IMG/VR virus record: IMGVR_UViG_3300027859_000483
Span: 1-50,753 of that record
DNA: 50,753 nt
Strand: one strand, 5' to 3'
Source of the DNA: a virus
Shown piece by piece: positions 22,457 through 31,215 of this stretch; position 1 is the stretch's first letter; the number at the start of each line of letters is the position of its first letter. Made by a program: the position numbers and the translations under genes. The notes below the pieces were generated by a model, which was given only the letters and a program-made list of their open reading frames with translations, had not been told where the DNA came from and did not search any database.

Positions 22457-22720
22457 ATGGCAAGATACATAACACTAAGAGGTAGTGAAGCCGCAATGGG
22501 AACTTCTACTACTAATGGTAGTAATTTTGGAGAACATAGATTAGTTAGAGTAGTAAATACTGGAACTACAGTCAGACTTGTCACACTAGAAACAGCTGGG
22601 GGAGTGACTATCGGAACTTTCTCTATTGCGGGTGGTGAAGAAGAATATATAAAGAAAGGTAAAACAGACGAAATCTTTGCAGCCAGTGCCGAGGTTAAAG
22701 GAGTCGCAATAGGATTTTAA
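22457..22720 (+). CDS. Small beta-rich putative virion protein, 87 residues
   Basis: An 87-residue beta-strand-rich, neutral protein (HRLVRVVNTGTTVRLVTLE then GTFSIAGGEEEYIKKG) preceded by AAGGAG (22444-22449). The composition, unlike its lysine-rich neighbours, suits a small exposed virion component such as a decoration or fibre-type protein. I associate similar short beta proteins with T4-like marine phages; the exact role is unknown. Confidence 0.65.
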   Translation: MARYITLRGSEAAMGTSTTNGSNFGEHRLVRVVNTGTTVRLVTLETAGGVTIGTFSIAGGEEEYIKKGKTDEIFAASAEVKGVAIGF

Positions 22721-23131
22721 ATGAAACTAAAAGATTTACTAGAAAGAGTTAAAGGTGGTAAGTTAGACCCATTGTCTAAAATGGGTAAGTCTAAACTTAC
22801 GGGTCAAGAAGTTGCACAATATTATCGTAAAAATCCAAAAGCAAAACAAGCCGCAAGAGACCCAATGGTCAAGAAGGCAATTGAACTTGCATTAGACTTG
22901 GGTGGTAATCAAACTCTCGCAGTAAAAGAAATCGAAAAGATGAAGAAGGGATTATCTAAAAACTCCGCAGTTATGTCTGCACTTAGAACTGCAAACGAAG
23001 ATATGACAAGTACTTCTTCGGTTGCAATGCCTGAAATACCTTTAGGTAAAGTATTAAAAAGAAAAAAAGACCTTGAAGAAAGTAAAGAAAAGTATCACCA
23101 GCAAAGGCACAATATAAGAAATTTAATATAA
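22721..23131 (+). CDS. Lysine-rich putative head-associated protein, 136 residues
   Basis: A basic helical protein beginning MKLKDLLERVKGGK, a weak form of the head tag. It contains SKLTGQEVAQYYRKNPKAKQA, then VKKAIELALDLGGNQTLAVKE, which looks like a helix-turn-helix-like tract, but no family is certain. It starts at the base after the previous stop and overlaps the next start by one base, so all are one late transcript. Confidence 0.65.
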   Translation: MKLKDLLERVKGGKLDPLSKMGKSKLTGQEVAQYYRKNPKAKQAARDPMVKKAIELALDLGGNQTLAVKEIEKMKKGLSKNSAVMSALRTANEDMTSTSSVAMPEIPLGKVLKRKKDLEESKEKYHQQRHNIRNLI

Positions 23132-25569
23132 TGAGAACCAAACTCTATAGGTTTGTGAAGGCAAAAACTAAAGCACATAAATTTGGAATTGATGACCTAA
23201 TGTTAATGACTTCTCCTAAAGTTATTGAAGGAATGTACAAACAAAATCCTCAAGGTTTTACAAGAATGTTGGACAAGATGTACCCTAACGAAAAAGAAAA
23301 AATGACCAAAATGGATTTTACTGTTCTGGGTGACTTTATTGATGCTAGAGGTAAAGTGATAAAAGGAAAAGGAGACGTAAGTGAAAGTACTTCACTTGAT
23401 GAAGCATCAATGACTTACCGAGTTAAAGATATGCAAAAACCTGAAATGGACAAGTTTACATCATCTTCAAAGTTAATGAAGTTAAAAATGCAAGTTAAGA
23501 GGAGTCCTAGAGGTAAAGAAACTCTTATAACTATGAGTGGTAATAAGAAACAGTTAAGAGATTTTGATGCAGTGGCAAGAGGTAAATCATCTTATGGAGA
23601 CCCTTCTATAGTTGAAGATGCAGTAGAAAGAGCAAAAGAAATGGCAGACTTAAAAGCAAAACACAAAAGAGAAGTTGAACAAGAAAAGGACGAAATAGAA
23701 AGAACTAAACAATCTGCAGAAACAGAAAGTGTACTTGCACAACTAAACTCTCTTGAAGAACAAGTTGACCTGATAGAACAAAGTCTACTAATGGAAAGAC
23801 AATTTAGACTTAATCCAAATAAAAAACCTTCTTTGTTTACACAATGGTATTCTAAAAAAAATCAAAAAGATAAACGTACAAGAAACATGGCGAAGTCAAT
23901 GTTCTCTCCAGAAGATGTATTAGAATATCACTGGAATGCGGGTAATCTTAAAGTGGGTAAAAACATTGTAAAAGATACTGGTGCATCTCTTCTTGCAAGG
24001 TCTCTTGGTAAACTCATGAATGATGAAAGAAAGAAAGCGAGAGATAAGGGTGCAGAGTTTGGTAAAGGTGACCCAAGAGATGAACTGGACGCACCAAGAA
24101 TTAAAAAGATTATTGATACTATCGCAAAAGGTCTTATTATTAATGTTAAGAAAAAAGGTGAAAACAATGTCGCTTTTGAATTTGATAAAAAACAAGGAGA
24201 TTTATTTTACGATTTAGACACCTATACTCGTGATATAGTTTGGGACATTGTGCAAATGGGTTCTGACGGAACTTTCTATCAAGCAGTTTACGGTGAACCA
24301 GAAGGTAGACAATTAAACTTTGAAACACCACCACCATTGGGTAGAGATAGATTAGTTGCACAAACAGAAAGTTTTAACTTAAACGAAGAGTCTGCAACTA
24401 TGAAGAAAGTTCGTCAAGTAATCAAGAAAAAATCTATGATGAATATAGACGGTATGAAACTTGACTTGACAACTGCAAGTATGATTGCATCTGTATATGA
24501 CAAAGTTAATCCAACGAACAAGAAAAGAATGGACTCACTCAAATTACCACAACTTGTTAATCTTACAATGAAAGTTGCGGGTAAATCAAGAAAAGAGTCA
24601 ACTGATTTACAAGAAATGAGACCCAATAAAGACCAAATGCCTACTATCGGTTGGGACGCTGGTAAACAAATGTATAGAGTTACAATGCTTGATAAGAGAA
24701 CTGGAAAGAAAGTAAAAACTAGTCATATTCCAGTAAGTAAAGATTTTCCCGCACCTAAAGATAAAAGTAAAATCAATGCGAAAGAATTAGGTAAAGCAAT
24801 TAAAAGTCTTGAAAAGAGAATGGGTGTGAAGATTGGTGTAGACGAGTCAAGAGACTTACCTTTCTCATTAAGTATATTAGAAAGAATGTCAAAAATACAA
24901 AATAAAAGTACCGACTTTATAAAAGTACCAAAGTTAAATAGTAAAGAAGTTGGTATGATGAATAAAATTAAAAAGAGATTTCCAAAATTACCAGAACCAG
25001 TTGTTTATGAAATCATGAGATTAACTCACAAAGGTAATAAGGTAGACTCTCGAAAATTTGTTGAAATAGGAAACCTATACGATAAAGATTATGTAGGTGG
25101 TACTGGTGGCAAATTTATTCAAAAACTCAGAAACATGGGTGCAAGATTACCACAAGGTCATATGGGAGAAGCAGTATCTCCCGCACAACAGGCTGCAATC
25201 GCAATCTCTAAAAAAGAGAGAGGAGAAAAACCTGAGAAAACTGAGAACCGTGCAAGACGTGATGCAATGAGAGACATGGGTAAACGTAAAGATAAAGAAG
25301 ATGACGGTTACGGTACTGCAACAGATGACGACAGAAAGGCTGCAGATAAAAATGTTATTATGCAAATAAGAAGAGTTGCAGATTTACCTAAAGGTGGTCA
25401 AGTAGAATTACCAAATGGTAAAAAAGTTAAAATGGATAGAAAGTCTGCAATTGCATTAAACAAGAAGTTTGACTCTATTCGTAAACCACAAGATAAACTA
25501 AAACTACAAAAGATGATGAACGATAAGAAAATATCTGTCGTTGCATTAAAAAGACTACTCGGAAAATAA
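23131..25569 (+). CDS. Large multi-segment lysine-rich putative internal head protein
   Basis: An 812-residue, highly charged protein built from several segments separated by acidic Ser/Glu linkers (DVSESTSLDEA, ESFNLNEESA, VDESRDLPFS) that could be prohead-protease sites of the (L/I)-x-E type. Recognisable blocks: YRVKDMQKPEMDKF, a helical KLDLTTASMIASVYDKVNP unit and a GRARRDAM-like basic region near residue 710 that precedes a VELPNGKKVKMDRKSA strand unit. No catalytic motif was recognised. Size and composition suit a structural or injected protein; the start ATG overlaps the previous stop. Confidence 0.65.
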   Translation: MRTKLYRFVKAKTKAHKFGIDDLMLMTSPKVIEGMYKQNPQGFTRMLDKMYPNEKEKMTKMDFTVLGDFIDARGKVIKGKGDVSESTSLDEASMTYRVKDMQKPEMDKFTSSSKLMKLKMQVKRSPRGKETLITMSGNKKQLRDFDAVARGKSSYGDPSIVEDAVERAKEMADLKAKHKREVEQEKDEIERTKQSAETESVLAQLNSLEEQVDLIEQSLLMERQFRLNPNKKPSLFTQWYSKKNQKDKRTRNMAKSMFSPEDVLEYHWNAGNLKVGKNIVKDTGASLLARSLGKLMNDERKKARDKGAEFGKGDPRDELDAPRIKKIIDTIAKGLIINVKKKGENNVAFEFDKKQGDLFYDLDTYTRDIVWDIVQMGSDGTFYQAVYGEPEGRQLNFETPPPLGRDRLVAQTESFNLNEESATMKKVRQVIKKKSMMNIDGMKLDLTTASMIASVYDKVNPTNKKRMDSLKLPQLVNLTMKVAGKSRKESTDLQEMRPNKDQMPTIGWDAGKQMYRVTMLDKRTGKKVKTSHIPVSKDFPAPKDKSKINAKELGKAIKSLEKRMGVKIGVDESRDLPFSLSILERMSKIQNKSTDFIKVPKLNSKEVGMMNKIKKRFPKLPEPVVYEIMRLTHKGNKVDSRKFVEIGNLYDKDYVGGTGGKFIQKLRNMGARLPQGHMGEAVSPAQQAAIAISKKERGEKPEKTENRARRDAMRDMGKRKDKEDDGYGTATDDDRKAADKNVIMQIRRVADLPKGGQVELPNGKKVKMDRKSAIALNKKFDSIRKPQDKLKLQKMMNDKKISVVALKRLLGK

Positions 25570-25570
25570 C

Positions 25571-25807
25571 ATGAAGTTTGATTTAAGAAAAGCAATAGAA
25601 GAAGTTGCACTTAAGGAAGAAAAAGACCTTGAAGAAGCACCTATTAATACACAAAGTATTACTGGATTGAAGATGATGGCCGATAGAATGGTCAGAAAAT
25701 TATCAAAAGAAGGATTGAATAGAAGAGTTCAACTAATGACTCAAGTAGGAAAGATACTTGGTATTAAAGTAAAAATGTTACCGAATGGTAAATTAGAAAT
25801 AGAATGA
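25571..25807 (+). CDS. Small protein with weak head-type tag, 78 residues
   Basis: Begins MKFDLRKAIEEVALKEEKD, a diverged tag, followed by a helical unit (SITGLKMMADRMVRKLSKEG) and a C-terminal basic hairpin (GIKVKMLPNGKLEIE). It starts one base after the previous stop and overlaps the next start by 4 bases. Function unknown. Confidence 0.6.
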   Translation: MKFDLRKAIEEVALKEEKDLEEAPINTQSITGLKMMADRMVRKLSKEGLNRRVQLMTQVGKILGIKVKMLPNGKLEIE

Positions 25808-26109
25808 AAAAGTCTTTTGCGGACTTACTTGTCACAGAGTCAGAATATCAGGGAAAGAAAGTCAAACTTAATGACCCTATCCGTACATCTGAAAACCCCA
25901 ACAAAAAATTTAAAGTATACGTAAAGAATGAAAAGGGTAAAGTCGTAGTAGTTAGATTTGGTGACCCTAACATGTCTATCAAAAGAGACGACCCAGAAAG
26001 AAGAAAATCCTTTCGTGCAAGACACAATTGTGATAATCCTGGCCCTAAGTGGAAAGCGAGATATTGGTCATGTTATCAATGGAGAGGTTCTGCTAAAGTA
26101 GACAATTGA
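25804..26109 (+). CDS. Conserved phage protein with RRKSFRARHNC motif and head-type tag
   Basis: A 101-residue protein. Tag-like MKKSFADLLVTESE, then a beta-rich domain (KFKVYVKNEKGKVVVVRFGD) and the hallmark GDPNMSIKRDDPERRKSFR, followed by ARHNCDNPGPKWKARYWSC. The cysteines and histidine in the last part may bind zinc. The family recurs in T4-like phages, possibly as a head or DNA-associated protein; I recall it as DUF5872-like but cannot verify the label. Confidence 0.72.
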   Translation: MKKSFADLLVTESEYQGKKVKLNDPIRTSENPNKKFKVYVKNEKGKVVVVRFGDPNMSIKRDDPERRKSFRARHNCDNPGPKWKARYWSCYQWRGSAKVDN

Positions 26110-26927
26110 GAAACAAATTACTTAATGTACATTATAGTGGTGGTAATGGTGGTGAGTTCTTTGCTACCATGATGCAAAACCACCCCGATTTTCAGTTCCA
26201 TGAAGATTGTTCTAATGATAGTAAACTAATTAAATACCGATTTGTAAGAGATATGTATGATAATTTATCTCAGTTTTATCTTGGATATGGAATAGATGAA
26301 GGTTGTCTTACTACTTATAGTCCCAAAGAATTCTTTGAAATGTGGGAAACTTCCCCACATAAATGGACAATCAGAGTAGACCATGGCTACGGATATCATC
26401 AAGACTTTGAAGATTGGAGAAAGGGTTTATATTTGGATTGGAATGTTTCCAAAACAATAATATTAAACTGTACCGAAGAAAAGGGTGCAACATATTGTCG
26501 TAATCTATGTAATATGAAAGTGTTTGGACAAAAAGGAGATGCGGTATGGAGAAACCATAAAGCATTTATGAAGAACAATAATATTACTAGATTTGATAAA
26601 GAATTCTATCAACATGAATATGCAATAGATAAGATTGGTGATATGTTGAGAAAACATAAACCAGATTTTGAAAACTTCTGGAATAATCCTTTTAAACATA
26701 ATCTAGACTTAACTAAACTATACATTGATTTAATACCAGAAGGATATGATTATCTGGAAGTAGACCCAATGAAACTATTACATACAACTGATGATATTGA
26801 AAGAGAAGAACAATTAATAAAAATATTTGATTATCTAGAATTTAGTTATGAAACCTTAGATGAATGTGTATTATTGTGTGAAAAATACATGAAAGATAAT
26901 AAAAGAGTATACGAAACTCTTGGATAG
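26106..26927 (+). CDS. Sulfotransferase-like protein
   Basis: A 273-residue protein read from a TTG that overlaps the previous stop; no in-frame ATG lies near. The N-terminus LLNVHYSGGNGGEFFATMM has the glycine-rich loop after strand 1 that resembles the PAPS-binding loop of phage sulfotransferase-like proteins. The rest is helical and aromatic (WNVSKTIILNCTEEKGATYCRN). The protein at 49759 has the analogous SPSGGGGAFFSELL start. Function is a family-level guess; it breaks the run of lysine-rich head proteins and may be a moron-type insertion. Confidence 0.55.
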   Translation: MRNKLLNVHYSGGNGGEFFATMMQNHPDFQFHEDCSNDSKLIKYRFVRDMYDNLSQFYLGYGIDEGCLTTYSPKEFFEMWETSPHKWTIRVDHGYGYHQDFEDWRKGLYLDWNVSKTIILNCTEEKGATYCRNLCNMKVFGQKGDAVWRNHKAFMKNNNITRFDKEFYQHEYAIDKIGDMLRKHKPDFENFWNNPFKHNLDLTKLYIDLIPEGYDYLEVDPMKLLHTTDDIEREEQLIKIFDYLEFSYETLDECVLLCEKYMKDNKRVYETLG

Positions 26928-26940
26928 AGATACCAATTTG

Positions 26941-26948
26941 TATAAATA
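26941..26948 (+). promoter_or_regulatory. T4-type late promoter
   Basis: TATAAATA in the 48-base gap before the membrane/coiled-coil gene at 26976; 27 bases separate box and ATG, so a short leader is possible here. Confidence 0.65.
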
Positions 26949-26975
26949 AAAGTATAATTATTCATATGGGAACTA

Positions 26976-27269
26976 ATGGTCAGAGAAAGTCAAACAACCC
27001 GACTGGATAGAATTGAAGATAAAATCGATAAACTATCCGATGCAATAGTCTCACTCGCAAGAGTAGAAGAGAAGATTGCAAGTATGGAAACACAACTAAC
27101 TAACGGTCATGACCGTATGAATAAACATGGAATTAAATTAGATGCGATTGAGTTTCAAGTACAAACAAACGCACAAACAGTTTCAGTGATACATAAAGTA
27201 TTCTGGATTGTGATTGTTGCTTGTGCCACTGTATCCGCATCTGTCATCGCAAATATGTTCTGGGGATAA
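26976..27269 (+). CDS. XhlA/holin-like coiled-coil protein with C-terminal membrane anchor
   Basis: A 97-residue protein with heptad-rich helices (TTRLDRIEDKIDKLSDAIVSLARVEEKI) and one C-terminal transmembrane segment (VFWIVIVACATVSASVIANMFW). The layout is that of haemolysin XhlA-type proteins associated with holins. It has its own late promoter. A virion membrane-contact role is an alternative because neighbours are head-type genes. Confidence 0.7.
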   Translation: MVRESQTTRLDRIEDKIDKLSDAIVSLARVEEKIASMETQLTNGHDRMNKHGIKLDAIEFQVQTNAQTVSVIHKVFWIVIVACATVSASVIANMFWG

Positions 27270-27271
27270 AC

Positions 27272-28888
27272 ATGACAGAAGTAAATAAAAGTATAATCGA
27301 AGCATACAGAAGTATGTACGAACCAAAAGAAGAAGTTCTTGACGAAACAAACAAGAACGATAAGTCAGATGACGGTGACGGGTTAGACGCAGTTCAACCT
27401 AAAGCTGTTAAGAAGAAGTTTGATGACCGTAAAGATAAAGATATCGATAATGACGGTGATGTAGACTCTTCTGATAAATATCTTCACAAAAGAAGAAAAG
27501 CAGTATCTAAAGCAATATCTAAAGAAAGTCAAAATGGTTTTAGACTGGCTGCAAAGAAAGCAAAAGACAATGGTGATGACAAATTTGTATTTGCTGGTAA
27601 AGAATATGAAACACAATCAGTATACAAAGAGTCATTTACCAGAGATGACATTCGTGCGATGTGTCACTCTAAAGACCACGATTGTGCAACTTATGTAAAC
27701 CACCCAGAGTTTGGTTTAGGTAAACCAGTATATGAGTCTCACGCAATACCAGATGACAACGGATATGTTGAATGGTATGATGTTGAGTTTGCACACGGTA
27801 TTGAAAGAGAAGTACCCGCAAAGGATATGGAAATTATTGACGAAGCAAGTCATACCAGTGGTGACAAGAAAAAGAAAAAAGAACTTGAAGATGATGTCAC
27901 AGTTAATGTTGACAATGATGAAGAAGATGATGCACCACAAATGGACTCAGACGAAAAACCAATGAAGAAAAAGAAACCACCAATGCCTCCTAAGAAAGAC
28001 AATGGTGAGAAAGAAGATGATGTCGAAGAACCAGAAGATGACGGTAAAGATGTCAAAATCATTTCCAAAGATAAGAAAAAGAAAAATGGAAACGGTAATG
28101 GTGACGGTAAGACTGCAGAAATTTCTAAGATTGGAGAACAAGTTTCACAATTCACTTCTTTATTAAATGAATTATCAGGTGCTGATGCAGTTGGTAAAAA
28201 GAAAAAAGAAAAAGACGGTTCTGAACCAGAGTCTTACGAAGATATTAGTAAGGAAAGGGGTACTGGAGAAACCGACTTTATTGATGCACACGGTAAAAAA
28301 GATACTGTTGTAGACGGTGAGAAAGACGCAGAGACTACTACAGATAGTCAAAAGAGTAATAAACAAGGTAAACACGTTAAACAACAAACTGCGAAAGGAG
28401 ACAAGAATGTTATCAAGTCTACTGAAGCACCAGTCAAAGACAAAGAAGTCAAAGACGGTGAAGGTAAAAAATCTGTCACCAAAGAAAGTACTGAACAAAC
28501 AGAATGTATGGACGAAAAAGATTTCAAACCACACATGATGTATGACCCTAAAACGGGTAAAGGTACAATGGCAAAAACTTATGCAGACCACGTGAAAATG
28601 GACAAAATGGGATATACTCATGATGCACCTAAAGAAACCAAAGAGTCTACTCTTATGGATATGGCACTTAAAGCATTAAAAGGTACAACTGTACCAGAAA
28701 TGAAAAATATCATCGCAAGTAAAGAAACTCCAAAAAATCCTTTTGATGCAAGAACTAGAGATGCAAAATCATTTTTAGAAAGAATGGCAAAAAGAAAGAA
28801 TGGAGATAAAGGTACAAGTCAACAATATAAAGACAATGACCCAAAAGACTTACCAATGATTAAAGGAGAAAAAGACAATGGCAAATAA
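27272..28888 (+). CDS. Large acidic/lysine-rich protein with EF-hand-like calcium loop
   Basis: A 538-residue low-complexity protein read from ATG 27272. Near the N-terminus SIIEAYRSMYE is a tag-like helix. DKDIDNDGDVDSSD (residues 55-68) is a canonical EF-hand/dockerin calcium loop, followed by KYLHKRRKAVSK. The middle consists of Glu/Asp/Lys tracts; the C-terminus has KETKESTLMDMALKALKG and a short basic end. Probably an extended virion or scaffold-like internal protein; the charged tracts are not evidence of enzymatic function. Confidence 0.68.
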   Translation: MTEVNKSIIEAYRSMYEPKEEVLDETNKNDKSDDGDGLDAVQPKAVKKKFDDRKDKDIDNDGDVDSSDKYLHKRRKAVSKAISKESQNGFRLAAKKAKDNGDDKFVFAGKEYETQSVYKESFTRDDIRAMCHSKDHDCATYVNHPEFGLGKPVYESHAIPDDNGYVEWYDVEFAHGIEREVPAKDMEIIDEASHTSGDKKKKKELEDDVTVNVDNDEEDDAPQMDSDEKPMKKKKPPMPPKKDNGEKEDDVEEPEDDGKDVKIISKDKKKKNGNGNGDGKTAEISKIGEQVSQFTSLLNELSGADAVGKKKKEKDGSEPESYEDISKERGTGETDFIDAHGKKDTVVDGEKDAETTTDSQKSNKQGKHVKQQTAKGDKNVIKSTEAPVKDKEVKDGEGKKSVTKESTEQTECMDEKDFKPHMMYDPKTGKGTMAKTYADHVKMDKMGYTHDAPKETKESTLMDMALKALKGTTVPEMKNIIASKETPKNPFDARTRDAKSFLERMAKRKNGDKGTSQQYKDNDPKDLPMIKGEKDNGK

Positions 28889-29186
28889 ACCAGTTGCACC
28901 CGCATGGTGCGAAAACGCAGTACCTACTGCAAACGGTTGGGAAGACCCAGACACGGGTGAATTATACGTAAGTGCTGGATTTACTACAGAAGAAATAGAT
29001 TTATTTCACGGTAAGTCAACTAGAAAAGGCGCCCAAGTATTAACCGAAGCTCCAGTAGGAAATAAGTCTATAGACAATATGACTAAACTAGAACTCGAAG
29101 CACTTGCAAGAACGAAAGGTGTTGAGTTAGATAGAAGAAAGTCTAAAGGTAAACTCTTAGAGAAAGTAAAAGACCTTTTTAGTTAG
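28878..29186 (+). CDS. Small phage protein with C-terminal SAP/Rho-N-like helix pair
   Basis: A 102-residue protein overlapping the preceding gene by 11 bases. The N-terminal half (APAWCENAVPTANGWEDPDT then GELYVSAGFTTEEI) suits a structural protein. The C-terminal SIDNMTKLELEALARTKGVE and KGKLLEKVKDLF form the helix-extended-helix of SAP/Rho-N/LEM-type domains that bind DNA. Role unknown, likely virion-associated. Confidence 0.65.
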   Translation: MANKPVAPAWCENAVPTANGWEDPDTGELYVSAGFTTEEIDLFHGKSTRKGAQVLTEAPVGNKSIDNMTKLELEALARTKGVELDRRKSKGKLLEKVKDLFS

Positions 29187-29190
29187 AATT

Positions 29191-29210
29191 GATATACATA
29201 ATAGTATATC
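29191..29210 (+). other. Inverted repeat immediately before a start codon
   Basis: GATATAC, 6-base loop ATAATA, GTATATC, ending at the base before ATG 29211. It fills most of the 24-base gap and leaves no ribosome-binding site, so it may be an operator or an RNA hairpin controlling translation. Confidence 0.5.
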
Positions 29211-29576
29211 ATGAAACTGACGAAAGATAATTTATTACTCTATGCGGCTCAGAACTATTACAATCCAAAGTGTATTGATAGTGAAGAGTTTCTCGAAGAC
29301 TTAAAAAGATTTAAATATATCAAACGATTACTCAATCGTCATCGTGATAGTGGTCAGTTATCTGAAAGACTTATCCTTAATCATCTTATTGTAATCTTCA
29401 ATGTCTTTGACATTGAGGCTGGTCTTAATATCCTAGAACTTAAACTCGAATTAGATTACTGGAATGTAATTAAACCCTTTCTTTTATTCCTTAATGTTAT
29501 TAAAAATGACGAATACACCAATATCAAAATGGATAAAAAGGTCGTTGAGAAGTTAAGAGAAATCAAAAATATATAA
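29211..29576 (+). CDS. Conserved helical hypothetical protein, 121 residues
   Basis: A helical, leucine-rich soluble protein (FKYIKRLLNRHRDSGQLSERLILNHL, then LNILELKLELDYWNVIKPFLLF). I associate this type with T4-like marine phages but know no function. It sits behind the inverted repeat 29191-29210 and its last codons overlap the late promoter at 29572. Confidence 0.65.
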   Translation: MKLTKDNLLLYAAQNYYNPKCIDSEEFLEDLKRFKYIKRLLNRHRDSGQLSERLILNHLIVIFNVFDIEAGLNILELKLELDYWNVIKPFLLFLNVIKNDEYTNIKMDKKVVEKLREIKNI

Positions 29577-29579
29577 ATA
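29572..29579 (+). promoter_or_regulatory. T4-type late promoter
   Basis: TATAAATA overlapping the previous stop region and ending 5 bases before ATG 29585, the same spacing as at 22202 and 40629. Confidence 0.7.
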
Positions 29580-29584
29580 CAAAC

Positions 29585-30190
29585 ATGGGAATTTTAAAAT
29601 CAGCTGCGGACTTTGTATATACAATTCGTTTTCTAAAACTACTTACTACACCCTTTGAGAAAATGGGTGCGTTTGAGATTGGTTTGATTGATAAAGACGG
29701 TAATGTAGATAAGAAGAAGAAAGAAGAACTTAAACTTTCTATGGACGGTAGAGTTGAGTTATCAACACACTGGACTTCTTTTATTAGATTAGTTGTAAAC
29801 CTAAAGAAACTAATGGCAAAGGCGCCTGGTGGTAAATCAGTGGTTGCAAGATATGGTGCGGCTTTATTTCTTATCAAAGAAAGTGGTAATCTGAATGATA
29901 AACAAATACAAAAAATACACGATGAAACTGGTATTAATATTTTAGATGTTCTTGCAGAAGATACGCAGTGGTTTATGTTAGAAAATAAACAACTATCGCC
30001 TGGGGTCTATAGAATGAAACATGATAGTATGTCATCTATTTATGAAGACACAAATAAAGATGACCAGATAAGAATTCTTGAAGAAGAGTCAAAACCCGTA
30101 GGAGAAGTCTTAGGACTTGATGTATATTCTGCAATTCATTTACCCACAAATAAAAGAATGTATGTGACTACGGGAGATATCACCAAGTGA
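29585..30190 (+). CDS. Conserved phage protein, 201 residues, putative virion component
   Basis: A soluble alpha/beta protein: LKSAADFVYTIRFLKLLTTPFEKMGAFEIG at the N-terminus, DKDGNVDKKKKEELKLSMDGRVELS in the middle, and an alpha-helical end with DDQIRILEEESKPVGE. Under a late promoter and co-translated with the next gene (GTGA overlap), so probably structural. I know no function. Confidence 0.65.
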   Translation: MGILKSAADFVYTIRFLKLLTTPFEKMGAFEIGLIDKDGNVDKKKKEELKLSMDGRVELSTHWTSFIRLVVNLKKLMAKAPGGKSVVARYGAALFLIKESGNLNDKQIQKIHDETGINILDVLAEDTQWFMLENKQLSPGVYRMKHDSMSSIYEDTNKDDQIRILEEESKPVGEVLGLDVYSAIHLPTNKRMYVTTGDITK

Positions 30191-31212
30191 GACTCAAAAC
30201 CTACATAGACACTCAGGAACTTACCGAAGGAACTTTCTTGTTTGAACAACAAGTGCATCGTGAATTACAAGAATGTACTTACGAAGATTGGTGCGATATT
30301 CTTGATAACATTGTACTTATTGAAAAGAAAGAACCGTCTTGGGTTGGTAAAGGTGACAAGTACATACAACAATATATAAAAGACAGACCACAGTCTGATA
30401 CCGCAAAAGATATGAAAAAGTATCTTGCGACTAAAGATAAAGATACAAAGAAAGACTCGGAAGATAGTGTTGATACTAAAACAAGTTCTGGTGACCCAGA
30501 CCAACCAAGTAAAAATAGATACAACGAACCTTTAAGTAAACACCCAACATTAAAAAAAGCATTAACAAGTGAAGTCAATAATTTAGTAAAAGACATAGGT
30601 GTTGAACGAGACAATCTAGTAAACGCAATCAAAGAAAAAAGTGTCTTTAAAGCAGTTAAGGCAGTTGGCATGGGTGCGGGTAAAGTTGCACTAGACGGAA
30701 TGAAAACAGTAGATAGTGCAGTAAACTTTGCAGCTGATAAAGTTGCAGCCACTAATGCAGTACAAGGATTACAGAAAGGACTTATAAAGGTAGATGAATT
30801 CATGGATAAGTATCCTAAACTAAAAACTGCAAGTGGTGTTGCAATTGCGGGTTTCTTAACTTATCAGTGGTTGCAAATGTCATTCTCAGGTAATCTAGAT
30901 AGTGATTATGATTTGTCAAATATACCAGAAGCGATTGCGGGTAATATTGGATTTACTGATATACTTGCAACTCCAGCAGGTGTAAAAGGTATGGGACTAC
31001 TTGCAGCTGGTATTGCAACTGGTGGTATGACTGCATTATGGGCGGGTGGTCGTAAAGGATTAATGATGGCAGCCGCATATACGGGTGCAAAAAAACTAGG
31101 GGATAAAAAAACTGAAAACAAATTATTCACAAAAATGAGACAATTTATTAAAGGTGATGCGGGTGAATTAGACGACAAAGACCGAGAACCAGATGACCCA
31201 GAAGTGAAATAA
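30187..31212 (+). CDS. Putative internal virion protein with hydrophobic C-terminal half
   Basis: A 341-residue protein read from GTG. Residues 1-15 (MRLKTYIDTQELTEG) weakly resemble the tag. Residues 50-115 are hydrophilic with SKNRYNEPLSKHPTLKKAL. The C-terminal half has alanine/glycine-rich hydrophobic segments (ASGVAIAGFLTYQWLQMSF; KGMGLLAAGIATGGMTALWA) that could insert in a membrane, as in ejection proteins. A short oxygenase-like gene follows after 3 bases. Confidence 0.62.
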   Translation: MRLKTYIDTQELTEGTFLFEQQVHRELQECTYEDWCDILDNIVLIEKKEPSWVGKGDKYIQQYIKDRPQSDTAKDMKKYLATKDKDTKKDSEDSVDTKTSSGDPDQPSKNRYNEPLSKHPTLKKALTSEVNNLVKDIGVERDNLVNAIKEKSVFKAVKAVGMGAGKVALDGMKTVDSAVNFAADKVAATNAVQGLQKGLIKVDEFMDKYPKLKTASGVAIAGFLTYQWLQMSFSGNLDSDYDLSNIPEAIAGNIGFTDILATPAGVKGMGLLAAGIATGGMTALWAGGRKGLMMAAAYTGAKKLGDKKTENKLFTKMRQFIKGDAGELDDKDREPDDPEVK

Positions 31213-31215
31213 TAT

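Noticed and set aside
23920-24361. Several overlapping reverse frames within the 812-residue gene
   Set aside because: They are shadows of the lysine-rich coding strand, with no ribosome sites and no recognisable domain.
27850-28621. Long antisense open frames opposite the acidic/lysine-rich gene at 27272
   Set aside because: They arise from low-complexity Glu/Asp/Lys codons read in reverse; composition is biologically implausible and no start signals exist.
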